Assembly (NCBI GenBank): GCA_014549065.1
Contig: JACDOX010000001.1
Coordinates: 4,067,887 to 4,131,886, forward strand
Source of the DNA: Cardinalis cardinalis
Lineage: Eukaryota; Chordata; Aves; Passeriformes; Cardinalidae
Reading direction: 5' to 3'
Length of the DNA: 64,000 nt
The stretch's first letter is position 1; every line of letters starts with the position of its first letter. The position numbers were made by a program, and so were the translations under genes. Positions 11,524 to 25,725 of the stretch are shown here, one piece after another. A model generated the notes under the pieces. The model made no database searches, had not been told where the DNA came from, and saw only the letters and a program-made list of their open reading frames with translations.

Positions 11524-14500
11524 AGCATCATGGAGAGTTGTCCTCTGCCATTTCAAGAGATCAATAAACTATTAACAGAAAAGCCTGAAATAGTTTCTGT
11601 CACCCAGAAACATGTACAGGATCAAGAGTAAAAATCAAAGAGCTGTAGTGCATCAAAGAAGGCAAGCAGCATTGNTGGCATCCTTGTGCAGGTACTGGCC
11701 AGCTTTTCCCTATTTGACGCTACAGCTCATCAGGTTTTTGGCTCCTAGAAACAGCTTCAGGCTATCTAACACCTAGCACTGGGAGAGGAGGTGGCAAAAC
11801 ACTGATCCCTGNTTTGCAGGCTCGGAGTCGCTCCAAAAGCGATCTCCTGTGCGCAGTGTCAAGCCAACATAAGCTGTGTCTTGTATGCTGAGGCAGGTTT
11901 GACACCATTGTGCTTTTGTGACAGTCTCAGATGCAGATCAGGTTTGTGCTGCTAAAGTGTCCTGTCAGTCACAGGCTGCTTCAGTGGCCATGGCATCCCA
12001 GCATCAGCTTGAGTGTGGAGTGAGCAGGTTGAAGCACTTTGTGTACACACACAACAGGACGATCAAATGGGCTTCCTGGAAAAAAAAACACACAAAATGA
12101 AAGGTTTTCTCTTCATCTTGACCTGGGTCTTGTCACCAGCACAGAAATGTGAGATCTTAATTTAAACTTTTTTTTTTTAATCTCTGATGTAAGAATCCTG
12201 CTCTTCAGTATTATGCCTAATTCAGTGTGTCTCAGTATCATCCTGATGCTACACAATTTTACATTGTATCAATAGTACATTTCTCACTCACCATTCCACA
12301 TTATAAGCGGTTTCCCCTAAAATGTTGGTCTAATTGCCTGGTCTAATAAGCATAGAAATTTTTATTTCGACTTANTTCACCTTTAGAAAACACTCTGGAA
12401 GTTAGCAGCCTTTTGGCTTAGTTGTGCTGGACCAGAAACATCCACAGCAAAATCANTACTGTCACCATGTTTATACTGCTGTGAATAAAGAGCCAGGTCC
12501 ACTTGCCTTTGGGTGTGCATTGGCACAGCAGGTCCTGCAGCCAAGTGCCCTTTGAGATTTGGAGAGGAATCATAGTTTTGCTTTCACTCTGTGGCCAGTG
12601 TAATTTTGAGGCCTTAGTGGAAATAGCAAGAATGTAATAATATGTGTGTGAACTGTATTTGAAACTCTGGGGGTTGGGGCAAAGGGAAACTTGGTCTGTA
12701 AAAACATTGGCAAGTACTCTTTTGCCCTACATTTGAAGTACTGATGTGTTCAGTAGTTAGTGAAACATACAGCATTCACAAACAAAGAAAACTATTGAGA
12801 GTAAACAAAGATTTTCCCAAGGGCATTTGTGGCTGCTCAGTTTAGAAATTTAATCTGAAGGTCTCTGCTCGGTGAAATGGGCTTTCGATTTGTGTCTTAC
12901 CGTTTTGTTTTTGAGGTGATTGGATTGGAAATTGTGGTAAGATACTGGAAATTACTACAAAATCCTGAACCGTTTAGAGGTCCTCTGCAACAAGAGGTCT
13001 GCAAAAGCCTGTACTGTTGAGAAGGGCTGTACAACAATGCCAGAGCTGTATTTATTGTTTAAACAAATAAATTTTTCAAGCTGTCAAAGTAAACAAGAAA
13101 GAGATTTCTCAAAGACACACACATTGTATACCTGGGTAAATTCCTTGGGGAATCCTTTCCTTTCTCAGAAGATGGTGCCTTTCATGTCACTTGGGTGAGC
13201 ATTAAGCACTACCGGGCAGAAGGATGAAAACTGGTGCAGTTGCTCTAGTGAGACAGTGGGATGTTTAGACTTTTGGCTCACTTGATTTATCACTCANTTA
13301 TTAGACTGTGCCCTGACACTGATGTGTGAGAGACAGGGAGAGCTATATATTTCTGCCTGATTTTTATTAACAGCCTCCTGAATAACAGCTTGTGTTAACA
13401 GCTGCTTTATCCTTTTCATGTTGAGGGAAGAAATGTCTGAAAGCTTTTATACTGTCCAGGTGAGTTAGGGAGAGAAAGAAGGAGTTCTCATCTCCAGCTC
13501 AACCTTTATGTGCAGTCCATTTATTTTTTCACAAAGAGCAGTGAAATCCAAGGGATGTTGTAATGCTCTTTGCTATTTTCTTACCTCCTTATTGATGCAG
13601 CAATTTAGAAAGAGGCTAACAGGTATGGAACTGATGAACTGTTAGGGGCTGAGTGTTCAGGATATATGGTTATCACATGANTGATGAGTGAAAATCAGCT
13701 GATCAATCTATTTCCCTCATGCTCTTCACAGCTAACTTTTATGTTGATCCTGGTGGAGGGAGTGATGTCTTTGGTTAAGAAGGAATGGTATTTTACTCTG
13801 TGCAGCTACACTGCAAGAAGATTGTGTGTGTTATGTGAGATAATTTAACTGCACTTCTGTGTGTTTGCGTGGAGTGAGAAATGTGAAGTACTCAGGCTGC
13901 TCAGAGGTGACACTGCCAGTGCTGTTACAAGACACAACGAACATAGGAGCTGAAAATTCTGAGAAAATCTCCATTAAGACCTGAACTGACTCTAGGCTGG
14001 GTTTACTGAACAGCTCCAGAAACTACTGATAGGTTCATAGGAGCATGAATAAATGATCGTTAATAATAGTTATGATTCATAGGCGAGGGATGTGTGCCTT
14101 GCAAGAAAGTTTTCTTTATAGCTGCTACATCTTNCTTTCTCTATTTTCACCATCATTTGCCTCTGCTGTGTCCCTTCTCTCCTGCTTTGATCCTATCTTT
14201 CATCATGTCTTTGCCTGTTACTCAGTCCACTTCTTCCCTTCTCCTCCCCAATGTCTTCTGGTGTCCCAGGCCATTCTCCTGCCCAGGAACTCCCTTTTCT
14301 CCTGACTGTCTCTGACTGGTCTGGCTTGCTTGCAGTCCTCTCTGCTGTAGCAAACACTGCCCCAGGGCTCAAAGGAACAAGGTAGTTCTTGTATTCATAT
14401 CCGGCTGGTGCTGAGCCTGTTGGGTTATTGTCCAGACAGTTCTAGCAGCAATGGTCTGTCTTGGATATTTCTAAGCTTCTTGTCTATGTGATCTTATTAT

Positions 14501-14779
14501 CACACCAGGCTCATGAATGTCTGTGTCCCCAGAAAAATGCTGTGAGATAAGATGTGCTATTAAATCCTGTTTTATAGACAGGAGACTGGAATCAGAACAA
14601 ATGGAATTAAGCCAGAATCCTCCTGAATGACGAATTAGGAGCATAATGCAATCTTCATGAATATGCTCTTTGTTTCAATTTGCCTGGATAGTTTTTTAAG
14701 TATGATTGCAAAAGAATGTGGTTATGTGGGACATGGAGAAGGCTGAGGTACTCAGCTACTTTTTTTTGTTCAATTTTTC
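11524..14779. other. Non-coding DNA, nothing recognised
   Basis: No exon, RNA gene or clear repeat is visible. The open frames are short; the 60-codon frame at 11918-12100 has no familiar motif. Composition is ordinary with AT-leaning segments. It probably belongs to the same upstream or intronic territory as its surroundings. Confidence 0.55.
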
Positions 14780-16052
14780 CCAGCAAGTGCTCCCACCACA
14801 CCACGCAAGTCACAAAAGGTAAAGGTAGGGACTAGGAGAATGAAAACCACCCACTGTAGAAGAAAATCAGGTTTTAGACCATCAGAGAAACCTGAAGGTG
14901 CAGAAGTCCATGTGACCTGATAAGGTGCATCTGTGAGGGAACTGGTAAATGATGTGGCTAAGCCACTATCCATCATACTTGAGGGGCTGGGACAGTCTGA
15001 TGAAATTCCCACTGACTGGAAGGGGAAGAGGAACCGTAGGGGAAGCATAACCCCCCTTTTTAAACAGGGAAAACAGAATGGATTTTATGGATGGACCACT
15101 CAGTGGATAAGGAATTGGCTGGATGGTCACACTTGTGGTCAGTGGCTCAGTGTCCAAGTGGAGAGCAGTGACTTGTGGCATTCAGGGGTTGGTGGTGGGA
15201 CCGNCACTGCCGAATGTCTTTGATGGAGAGCGGGATCGAGTGCGCCCTGACCAAGTTTGCAGGTGACAGACATGTTTGGTATGGTCAGTACACTGGAGGG
15301 ACATGGACAGGCTTGAGGGTTGGGCCTGTGTAAACTTTATGAAGCTCAGCAAGTGCAAAGTGCTGCTCCTGGGTCAGGGCAATCCCAAGTACANATATGA
15401 GCTGGGAGGAGAATGGACTGAGAGCAGCCCAGAGGAGAAGGACTTGGGGGTGCTGGTGCATGAGAGGCTGGACATGACCCAGCACTGTGCTCTTGCAGCC
15501 AGTTGTGTCCTGCCCAGCATCCAAAGCTGCATGACCACCAGGGTGAGACAAGGAATTCTGCCNCTGTGTCCAGCTGAGGGGTTCCCAACACAGGAGCAGC
15601 ACAGACCTGCTGGAGCAAGTTCAGAGGAGGCCACGAAGATTATTGGAAACCTGAAGCACCTCTCCAGTGAACACAAGCTGTGAGAGTTGAGACTGTTGAG
15701 CTTTGAGAAAGGAAGGCTCCAGGGAGTCCTTACTGCAGCCTGTCCATACCTGCCTGAAGGCAGTCTCCAGGGAAGCTGGAGAGACACTTTTTAGAAGGGC
15801 TGATGGTGAAAGGACAAGGGGCAATGGCTGTAAACTGACATTAGGTTGGATGTAAGGAAGAAATTTTTTATTATAAGGATGTTGAGGCACTGGAACAGAT
15901 TGCCCAGAGATGTGGATTCTCCATCCCTGGAAGTGTTCAGTGCCAGGTTGCATGATGTTTTAAGCATCCTGGTCTAGTAAAAGGTGTCTCTGCCCATGAC
16001 AGGGNTTGGAACTNCATGATCTTAAAAGTCCTTTCCAACCCATGAATCTGTA
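14780..16052 (+). mobile_element. CR1 LINE, decayed reverse transcriptase and 3' end
   Basis: A degenerate non-LTR retrotransposon of the bird CR1 group in sense orientation. Translation gives successive pieces of the CR1 ORF2 reverse transcriptase. A 'ELVNDVAKPLSII' stretch and a 'DWKGK...ITPLFKQGK' stretch lie near 14935-15080. A 'WIRNWLDG' block follows near 15107. Then come 'DRLEGWA...NFMKLSKCKVLLLGQGNP' and 'ESSPEEKDLGVLVHERL' near 15300-15480, and an 'EATKIIGNLKHLS' block near 15630. Frames shift between blocks and contain ambiguous bases. About 15080-15100 the central catalytic part is missing, so an internal deletion has joined the fingers region to a later part. The untranslated tail ends with GATCTTAAAAGTCCTTTCCA near 16020-16040, the usual CR1 3' signature. 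It is dead. The 5' edge is approximate, as expected for 5'-truncated CR1 copies. Confidence 0.88.
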
Positions 16053-18074
16053 TTGGGAAAAGNCCCAGCCAACTTNGCTTTGCACAGTACACTGTCAGTG
16101 TGCTTAAACAGTACACTTTTTCTTACAGTGCACTGTTAGAGAAGGTCTCATATTTCAGTTGCAAGTTTTGAGCTCTCTGAGCAATGCTTGATGCAGTNTC
16201 TAAGAAGATAAGCTGATTTCAATTATCTCTCATTTGATTGCTTTCTATTTGTTTTCAGAATTGTTAAAAAAAAAAAAAGAAAAACAATCCCAACATTTAT
16301 TTAAAGGTATCAGTACTGGATTTAGCTGTAGCAAAAGTTAAGTGAAGTTAATCTCTGCTGGGGAGAATGGAGGTTTGAACTGACCTCACAGGAGAATAAA
16401 TCAGGAACTGAAAAAAGATTTTGAGTTGCCCTCAAAGGAAGCAGAGGTTGCAGCACTGAGCTGCAAATTGTGCTAGGTGTGGGCTGACTACACAAAGGAG
16501 ACAGTCCTGATTGCCCTTCTCTCAGTTGGTCCATTNCCCTTCCTGCCAACTGTACTAACCAAGAAAAATGCACCAAACAGAAGAACTCCCAGGCAAGCTT
16601 CCCATTTGGAAAATGAGAGCTGCATGGGCTTTCTCATGCACTGTCTGTGAGCCATTTGCTTTCTGCAGACAAGGTGAGGTACCCAGGTGCCTGGCATATT
16701 CTCAAAAACTGGTCCTTTGCATCTGTGTGGTGAGGAACAGGTCCTGGAAACAAGTCCTAGGTACATCTCCCCACTCATTCCTCCAGGCTCAAGAGCATCT
16801 GAGCCCAGGATCCCCTGTTAGGCCACATCAAATAAAAAATAGCAGCAGAACTGGAAAGTTCCCTTCACACTCAACTACTAGTTTTAACTATTTATTGCAA
16901 ATATTTGAGTACAAGTGATTTCTAACATGTGTCCGTCTGTAATTTTTTTTCTAAAACAAATTTCCTGTAAACCAAAAATAATACACCCAGTTATGAATTG
17001 TGTTGCTTTTACTGTATTGCTTAAGATTTTACAACTTGCCTCTCATCCCTTGATGGAACAATTCCTAAAATACAGTGTTCTCAGCAAAATATTATTTGCT
17101 ATAATTTCAAAGATACATTTAATTTTGAAGTATTTTTGCAAAGTGTCTGGTATGTTTTACTATTAAAACAATTTCCATATGGGAAGCAACCTTGTTGCTA
17201 CTGAACTGTAGAAAAANAAAAGTTTTGGTGTCAGGTGGGGCAAGTTCAGGAGCAGAACTTCAAAGGAAAAATAAAAAGAGAAATCCACAGTCTTCTCTGA
17301 ACATCTGAAGCTTTGATTTTTAAATAACTGGTTGAATTTGGTATTTTCAAGGTAAATGTAGACAAATCCTTTAAAAACCAATTTTTAATTACAATTTCTC
17401 TGAAAAGTTTGCCNATTGAAGGCAAAGCAAACAGGTCTGATGGACTAATGCTACCAGAGGACACTCAGAATGGATGTAGAGTCATTGCTGAAGATGTGGG
17501 CTATATTTGTCCCCTCTCCTACAGTATAAAGAGATAAAAATATTGCTCTATATGGTTTGCATTTTGGGCCTTGCTTCCCCCACCCCAGAAAGCTTTCATT
17601 TTCCAGTGCAGGAGTCCACATCCATTTCATTATGCATTTTTTTACCACGGTTGAGTGACCTGTCATGCTCATGTTGGCTGTGGCTGCTCTATGATCTGCA
17701 GACATTTCAGCAGTTTCTGCAGTGGCTGCTGCCCTGGCTGCCCAGGCCAGATGCCCCGGACATGCAAACACTTTATTTGCATTCTTGCTCCCAAGTGCTG
17801 ACTGGCTTGGTGTTGGTTAATTAAAACTGGTTTAATCATCTGCAGCTGTATTCAACTTGATTTCTTCACATACAAATTCCTAGCTATCTTCCCCCTGCAT
17901 TTATCTGGAGATATGTTAATAACATCTGTAAAGATAGGNAAGGATAATGTCAAGATTATCTATATTTACGAAAGTGCTTCATTTGGAGGTCCACAGTGTA
18001 ATGCACCAGTCATTCCCAAGGGCTTGAATTCCAGGAGGGCTGTCACTTCCATTTCCTGGACCAGACTGCACTTT

Positions 18075-18123
18075 ACTCTTCAGGTCATAAAGGGTTTTAA
18101 CTCTTCAGGTCACAGAGGGTTTC
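18075..18123. repeat. 25-bp tandem duplication
   Basis: ACTCTTCAGGTCA followed by an AAAGGGTTTT-type segment occurs at 18075 and again at 18100, with a few differences. Two copies only; a short local duplication of no evident function. Confidence 0.7.
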
Positions 18124-21100
18124 TCCTGCAGTGCTGGATGGGGAGAATCATCCCTGAGAATGGACACCTTTTAGTCGCCTGACAGGCTCTGCTCTTTCTG
18201 CTTGCAGGTGAAAATATAACAGGATTCTTGTGTATCAAGAGCATCCTCTCCCCCTTAAACAAACATCCGGTGACTCAGGTGTCCTTTTGTCCAAAATTGC
18301 TGAAGAGGTGCTTTAGAAAGAAGAACAAGTTGCATTGGGATGCAAACAGACATTGTTTTTAGTATGTTCAAAGCTGGCTGAAGAGAAATGGATCCCATAA
18401 AACTCAGGATAAGTACAGNATTTAGAGTGTCTTTTTGAGGTACTTTACAGCTTCCATCACAGGTGAATAATAGCTGAGAGAAATCCTTCCTGTCATATTA
18501 AATGTGTTTCATTGATTTACATCTGGAATAACATCAAGATCAGGGGGTCTTGCATGAGNCTGGGAAGAAATGCCACTACACCTTGTACATCCATGTATCA
18601 GGAAAACGAGTAAAGTTGCAAGCATGGCACTAGCCTGGAGACTAGAAACTTCTGTCTTCAGCAAGGGCTGGATGTGGAAGGGAAAAGGTCTGCATGTCCT
18701 CCANCTCCCCTACACAGTCAGGGACTTCCAGTGTCTCTGAGGTGTGAGGAGGTGAGTACTGGAGTTCTGGGCTCTCTTCCCACCTGCCAGGTACACATGA
18801 AATAATAGAGGATTTTGCAGAGCAGAGGCAGAAGGGGAGAAGNGTAATCAAGTTTGGTGGTGCACTCACACTGGCATGCATCTTTTCAGTAGAACTGGAG
18901 TGGGAAATTTGAGGCTGCAGGCAAAGTGAGACATGATTAGCTAGAGCTCATTGATCAGGGAACTGACAGTCAGTGAAAGAGGATAGTAGCACACAATGCT
19001 AGGTTTTAGGACAGCTATNGGTGAAATGTGTCATGGTACTGGGAGATCTGGCTTCCCAAATGTGTCTGCTGATCTTTCATATGCAATCAAGTCAAAACTC
19101 TCCCTATTTTATAATTTTTGTCCTTTTTCATCTGTTGTGCTATGGATGGCAGTCCTATTGATTCTTCTCAGTGAAAAATTNGAAGACTTAGGGATCATGC
19201 TTCCATTTAAGTGCTGAAGTTTAGTGTGGTTAGAGGACCAGACAAAAGGGAAGGGGGATTCGTCATTTATCTTTTGTACTTTATCAATAACTTTAGCCAG
19301 AAATTAATTTTAATTTGTTTTATTTTNGGGGAAAANTATGGGCCTGGGTATTGGTGTAATNTGTGGCATTTTATAAATTGTCAAACATTGTTTCTAAAAC
19401 TATTTTGATAACACTCAGTTCAGTTGTGTTCACAGTTACAGATACCTTCTTGCTGTGGTGATTGTCTGATACAAATACCAAATGTTGCTATTGGAAGAAA
19501 AGCAGCTGTCGTTAAATTTATGTAAAAATGAAGGAAATAAAGTGTTGTCAAAACAAAGATGATAAATTAAGAATACTTCACTTTTCAACTGATACTAAAA
19601 CCAGAGCTTAAAATAGCAACAATGAAATTGCTAAAATATATTTGGCCACATTCTTCAAAATAAAATTAAGACATTACCTTGTTCGGTGAAAATTAATTAA
19701 AACTACTGTTTTATTTAATATGAATGCAGTTTGGATTGGTGCTCTATTTTTAAATGATCTGGAAGCCAATCCTGAGTGTCACTTTTTCAATANGATCCTC
19801 CAGGCCATTTTAGTGTGGTGTTGTAAGAATTGTGTAGGTCTCCCCAGAAAGGCAGGGACTGTTTTGCCTTTTAATCAACATCATTTGTTTGCTTTCCCTC
19901 ATTGGCCTCTCTAGAGCAAAAGGCTGCTTATCTACTCAAATGGAATGGGAACTTCTCTTCTTTTGGAAAAGCACAGGGAGAAGATTTTCATTTGAGAGTT
20001 NTGTAGGAAATGAATCCAGCCTGTCAGAGCTGGAAACCAAACCCATTAACTCTTTACAGACTTTTNTGCCAGAATGCCTTCTGCCAAAACTCTGTGTGGA
20101 ATGTTTTCAAGGGAAATCAGTTGGAAAAATGTCAGGAGAAGGCAAACCAGACATCTGGCTTCAGCAGTACTTGTGCTACCCACAGCCTTGACTCCATCCA
20201 ACAATCCCAGATGGATTCCCCAGCTACCCAGCTCAGGGGTGATACTTCTCCTGGCTACTTTAGTTCCTACTGTCTCTCACCATCTTGTCCCTCTATTTTC
20301 AAGCTGCTCATGGCTGTGGTTGAGTCTTTTCACACACTGTTAAGGGGGCAACTGCCCACAGCTTTCCCCAGCCTTTCTAGGGACCCCCTCCCCTGCAGAG
20401 CCATGTACAGGGAAAAAGGGTGGACATAGGAAAGGGTCTTCCAGGTGAGCCCACCAGATGTGGGTGGAAACNACTTGCCCCCTTGAGATTTGGGAATAGG
20501 TTGTTACAGTAATTGTGAAGTTAGTTTCAGGCTTCATGGCTGAAGATTGCAGCTGAAAATTGGTTGCAGCTGAAGCCAGAACCCTGTTCAGTCACCTGAG
20601 CTGATGGCAGGCATCCAACCTGACTAATTTTAGCCAGGACACTCTTCCGTTTCCTGCACATTTCACACTTCAATGAGTCAGAGTGAAAGTAGGTGTGGAT
20701 ATTATGAACGAGGTCCCAACTTGCACTTANAGCTCTTTGAACACTGACATGTGTATTGTATGGCCAGATGAAAGCAGCAAGATGTCCCATTGCAGTGCCC
20801 TCAGCTGGAGAGTGTTTCATGTACTGCACAGTGACAGAGCTCACTGAAACATGATGGTAAGGTTTATTTCGTTCTGTCTTCTTGCACCTTTACTTTTGTT
20901 CCCCATAGAACTGTACTTCAGCATACTCCCAGCANGAAAGTCAGGCTTGCCTTGGTGAAAGTCATGTAAAAACCTGCACTGTGGTTTACCTACTGTTTAT
21001 AATCACATTTTCCTTGAAAATTTCTCTAGGAAGACTTTTACATTTATCATGGTTCTGTGCCTTGTGCTTACCTTCCATGCTAATAGCAGATAGACACAGT

Positions 21101-24100
21101 TATACNTACATATTATTGTAATTGTAATTGTTGATGGTGCCCTATTTAGTTCACACCATTTCTTTCTGTGCAGTAATAGATTTGCTGAATCTGTCCATTT
21201 TTGCTTTTGCTAAATTAAAAAGAAGACACATTAACATGCTTTCAAAGAGATTTACGGAGAGGGAAACCACTATATCCCAGTGCATGAATTAAAAAAAAAT
21301 GCTAATAGNCCCATAAATGAAAATCAAGAGTTGTTTTTATTTCAAACAGCTGCATCTCTGTCAATGCAAGATTTATTGGTTTCCAGTCCTCCCAAGACTT
21401 AGGAACGTGCTTAGNTGGACTCACTGAATTCAAAGGCAGGGTTTCTTCCACACAGCAGAGCNGGGGTGCAGGAGCCAGCTAAGTGTCAGCAGATCCTGTG
21501 AGCCTCGTTGTGCTTTGGCTGCATGGGAGCACAGTGACCTCCAGCAGTGAGTCTCTTCAGAAATACTGGCTCTGATAGATGTAACACAGGGCCTTCAAAG
21601 AGCCAGTTTACATCTGATTTGCCTTCTTGAGGTCAACAAGGTGATGGAGATGTGTTCTGCAAAATATGATGGGTGAAATGGCAGAGGATTGAGGCTTGTA
21701 CACACAGCCTTGCCTTATGTTTGGTTTGTCCAGGATGCAGGTGAAGACTGCCTTGGACCAGGTAAGGCAGTGTTGAATCTGTGTTTCTCTAAAGTCCATG
21801 CATGAATGTGGTTTGGGATCCCCTCCAGAGTTCTGGGGCTCTTGTTGCTTACAGGGAAGNATTCACTCAGTTAAGAGCAGTGAGGAGGTGGAAGCATCTC
21901 AGGCACGTTGCTGCTTCCTGCTGATCTCCCAGACCTACTTAGGCACGTTGCTAAAAAGGACAAAAGATGGCTATTGGCAAAGAACTGTAAGTAAAAACAT
22001 TGAGGATAAGATAATAAAGCAATTTGTAAAATTCCTACTTTCTGCCTTCCTTCAAAAATATAAATGAGTGACATGAAGTGTAATCAAATATTAAAGTAAG
22101 AGTTAAAAATACCTTTAGCTTAATGCATTTCTCTTAATCTCTTGTCCGTGTTACTTTTATTCTGTTACTGCTCTCTGCTGCTTTTATATTAAAATGCTGC
22201 TCAAATAGAAGTACAAAGTGCTGTTCAAACTGTAAAGCAAACAAAAGGAAATAAAAATATACTTACTTGCAGAATTTTTTTTATTTGAAGTAATTTTACG
22301 TACCGTGTAATAATAGCATATTTGAAAGTTGAAGATGTGATTATTTGAAAAAAAAGAAAGTTGATTGTATATTTTAAGGACTGTTCATGTTAAATACTAT
22401 GGTTNTTTTCTTTTGTCAAACAAAATTGTGTTGGGTTTCTGTTGCTTGAGGGCAAAATAACTTTCATAGCATTGANGGAGGCATGCTGTTGCAGCCCCAC
22501 AGCAAGAATGCTCACGCTGCCTGGCAGCACAGGAACACAGCAGCAAGCTTGAGAAGACATGTGTGAAAGCAGATAGATAGGAATTTGTTCTCGTTGCCAT
22601 GGTGTTGGACACTGTTTACTTCACCTATCAGCTGAGTCTGGTTCTTCCTCTGTCTTCTGGAAACCTGCAGACCTGACCTGTAGCCAGGTTCAGCTTCAGA
22701 GAGGCAGTCAGGTCCCAGGAGCACATGGCCGAGAAATGTATGGATTATTTATTTTCTTTGAAAAAAGGTTTCTGGTATTTGTGGCTGAGGAGGAAAGCTC
22801 CAGATGGTGCAGTGTGCATTATCTGTGCAGTGGTGTTTCAGGTAGCCTAAGCACACAGTCAGCTGGCCCTGGGTCAGCAGCAGGACGTCCCCAGAGATGG
22901 GTGCTGTTGCTTCTGTCCCCGGGGCCTGGGACTGGCAGGCGAGATCAGGGGTGGTCCTGAGGTCTCATTTAGCTGGTNGCCTCTTTGCTCCAGTCCCACC
23001 CTACGTGCCAGACCACAGGGTCGCTCTCAAATAGAGATGCTTAGCTGTTCTGAAATTTGTGGCAGCTTAATGTTTATCACAGATGAGGAACCAGATGAGC
23101 GCTGCACATCACTTTCCTTCATAGTGTGTGCCAAGCTGTAAATATAAAATGCCAGGTTGTGGTTATAAAAGCAGGCTGTCTGATAGATATGGCACACTTC
23201 CCTTGATACCCTTAAACTAGGTAAAAAAAACAGGCCAGACATGCATATCCATTTTAGCTTTTCAGCTACTAATGTCATGGTGCTGTCTTCAGTGACTTTA
23301 GTTTTATCATGGTGCTATAACTGCCAATGAACTAGTAAACTTAAAAGGTTATTGGCATATCCTTTGTAATTTTAAAAATAAAATATCCTTGTCTCCCTCT
23401 GGCTGAGTGGTTAAATCACACTACAGTGACCCTACTTGATAATTTTCTCATGAAAGACTCAAATCCTAGGGTTAATTAAAGCATGGAATAAGTATCTAGG
23501 GAGGCATATGTAAATGCTAACAGGATTCCTACCACATATCTGCAGAGGCAAACATCACCATGTATAGTTTATGCTAAGCTGAAAAAAGGAAATCTTTAGA
23601 TCTCTTACAAGGCAGAATATTTATATTTTGTGACAGATGTAGGCAAAAAAAAACCCCTCAAACTTAACAAAACAAAATTTGATAATGACAGTATATAAAT
23701 ATATCCCTAATAATCATAGAGATTAAACATTCTGGGAGACTGTATAAAGCTTTGTATTTGCAGGAATCTTAATACCTGTTCCTATCAGAGGAACCTGGAT
23801 CTGGGATCAGAAAGCAAGGAAGACTGGTGTGTCTGTCTGGAACTGCTGAGGAAACTTTAGCAATCCAAATTATCTACTGATAACATAATCTGGCCAGTAC
23901 TGCAGGGCAGAATATTATGGAGAAGAACTGCATGACTCATAATGATAGGTGATCAGAAATATTGCTCAGCTCCTTGTCTAAAAGCCCTGGTTCTGAGAAC
24001 ATCCCCTGTCACTCACCATCACCCCTGGCACAAGCACTGACTCCGAGGGAAGGGCGGCACTTCCTGACTCCCACCCACCTCCTTGGCTGCCTCCCTTTTG

Positions 24101-25623
24101 CCCACAAGATTTGTTTTCCTGTACTGGGTTGACCGTCTTCAGTTTGTGCTGGTGAGGTGAGGTAAAGGTAAATATATGGATGAAGTGACCTAGAGCTTCA
24201 GGCAGAAGCCCTCACCACTATTCTCTCAGCAGCTATAACCACTCTGGCATAAGGGGATTCTGCCAAAGGTCCCTACAGCCCCTGGATTACCTGGACTTTA
24301 GTCTGCACTCCAGTAATTTATTTTGTTCATTTTAAAAGAGGTTAAGGTTTGTCTGCTTGGAGCAGAACCTTAGGAGATGTACTGATACCATCTGCTTTAG
24401 GCGTCCACCTTGGATGCATTTCAGACGACAGCGTTAGGAGCAGCAATTCCCAGTAACTTCCTCATAGAGAGGCAGGTGTCTCCACATGGGCAATTCAGGT
24501 CATTCATGCTAGGTGCTTAAAATAGAATGTATGCAAATTCAGACTGTCTGCTGCCTTCACCTTGTCCATTGCTTACGTCTGTTCACGTCTTAAAGGTGAT
24601 TTATCCTTGAACTGCTGAAAGAGACCTTGCACTCCTTTAAAATTGTCTGAAGAAAATGTTTAAAAAAGTAAAGATGTTAAAAAGGGGGTGTCTGTGTTGA
24701 GCCATGACTGCATGCCAATTGCAGCATGTGTGTCCCCAGCACACACTTCACACCTAAGCTGCTTGGGGGTGCACCTTGGAGGTGCTGATGGGTGGGCAGT
24801 GGTGGGGGACAAGAGAGCAGGAGGTCTGGGCAGGACCAGCAGCAGCCCCATTGCTTTTGGGTGAGTGGCCAGAGTGGCTGGGCTGATTTTTTTGAAAATG
24901 ATTCAAAGAGATTTAGCCCCAATGGTTTTTTGAGGAAGTTTAGTGCTTGCCTTTGCAGAACTATGTTAAAATATAAATGAAGAAATGTGTTTCATATGAA
25001 ACCATCTTTGCAGGAGTGTAAGCGACCGTGGTGGTAGGGAACCTAATTGCCAGTTAATTTGTGGATGTTTTTTTAAACATATCCTTTGGAGAACCATTAG
25101 AAAAAGGTTGTTTCATCAAACTGCTCCCTGGCCCCTTGTGTTTGCATGTTTGCTCTGCTGCTTTGGAAGTGCTTGAGCTGTCACTCTGCTGTAGACTTGT
25201 TGTCCAGTCTTCAAACATTTGTTCCCCCAGTGTTACAGTGCTGCTTCACACAGCATCCCTGGCCTTGCATTCAGTGCCATAGTAACCATTCTCTGGAAGG
25301 GCAGCAGGACGAGACAAGGAACATGTCAAGCACCTAGAAGAGAGAGAAAAATGCAAAGACTGACTTGACAAAGTCTTGACAAGAATAGCAAATATTTGAC
25401 AATGTTTTGTGGTGGCCAGTGAGTTCTCCCCAGGAAGGAGAAACAATTCAGAATAGTAAGCAAAAATTCCTAGTGGCCCACCAGTAGTTAACAAGGGGAT
25501 TGCACGGACTAGTCCTGTGTTGGAGAGAATGTGCTGCTTGTAGCAGCATGGGGAACACGGGTCAAACCCTCCAGTTCCTAGGCTGTTCACAGGCAGTCTT
25601 GGGGAAGAGGTAGGAATGATGAA

Positions 25624-25725
25624 AAATAGGCTGGAAATTATATCTATCTATATTATATCTATCTATATCTATCCTAAATATGTCTATTATAAATAGGCTG
25701 GAAAATATATCTATATTATATCTAT
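25624..25725. repeat. Duplicated TATCTA microsatellite
   Basis: AAATAGGCTGGAAA followed by a TATATCTATCTA-type tract starts at 25624. The same anchor and tract start again at 25691, so this is a 67-bp imperfect tandem duplication containing a tetra/hexanucleotide repeat. It is probably length-variable between individuals. Confidence 0.75.

Noticed and set aside
11918..12100. Small protein gene (60 codons)
   Set aside because: No motif, no promoter or splice context, and of a length expected by chance in 64 kb.
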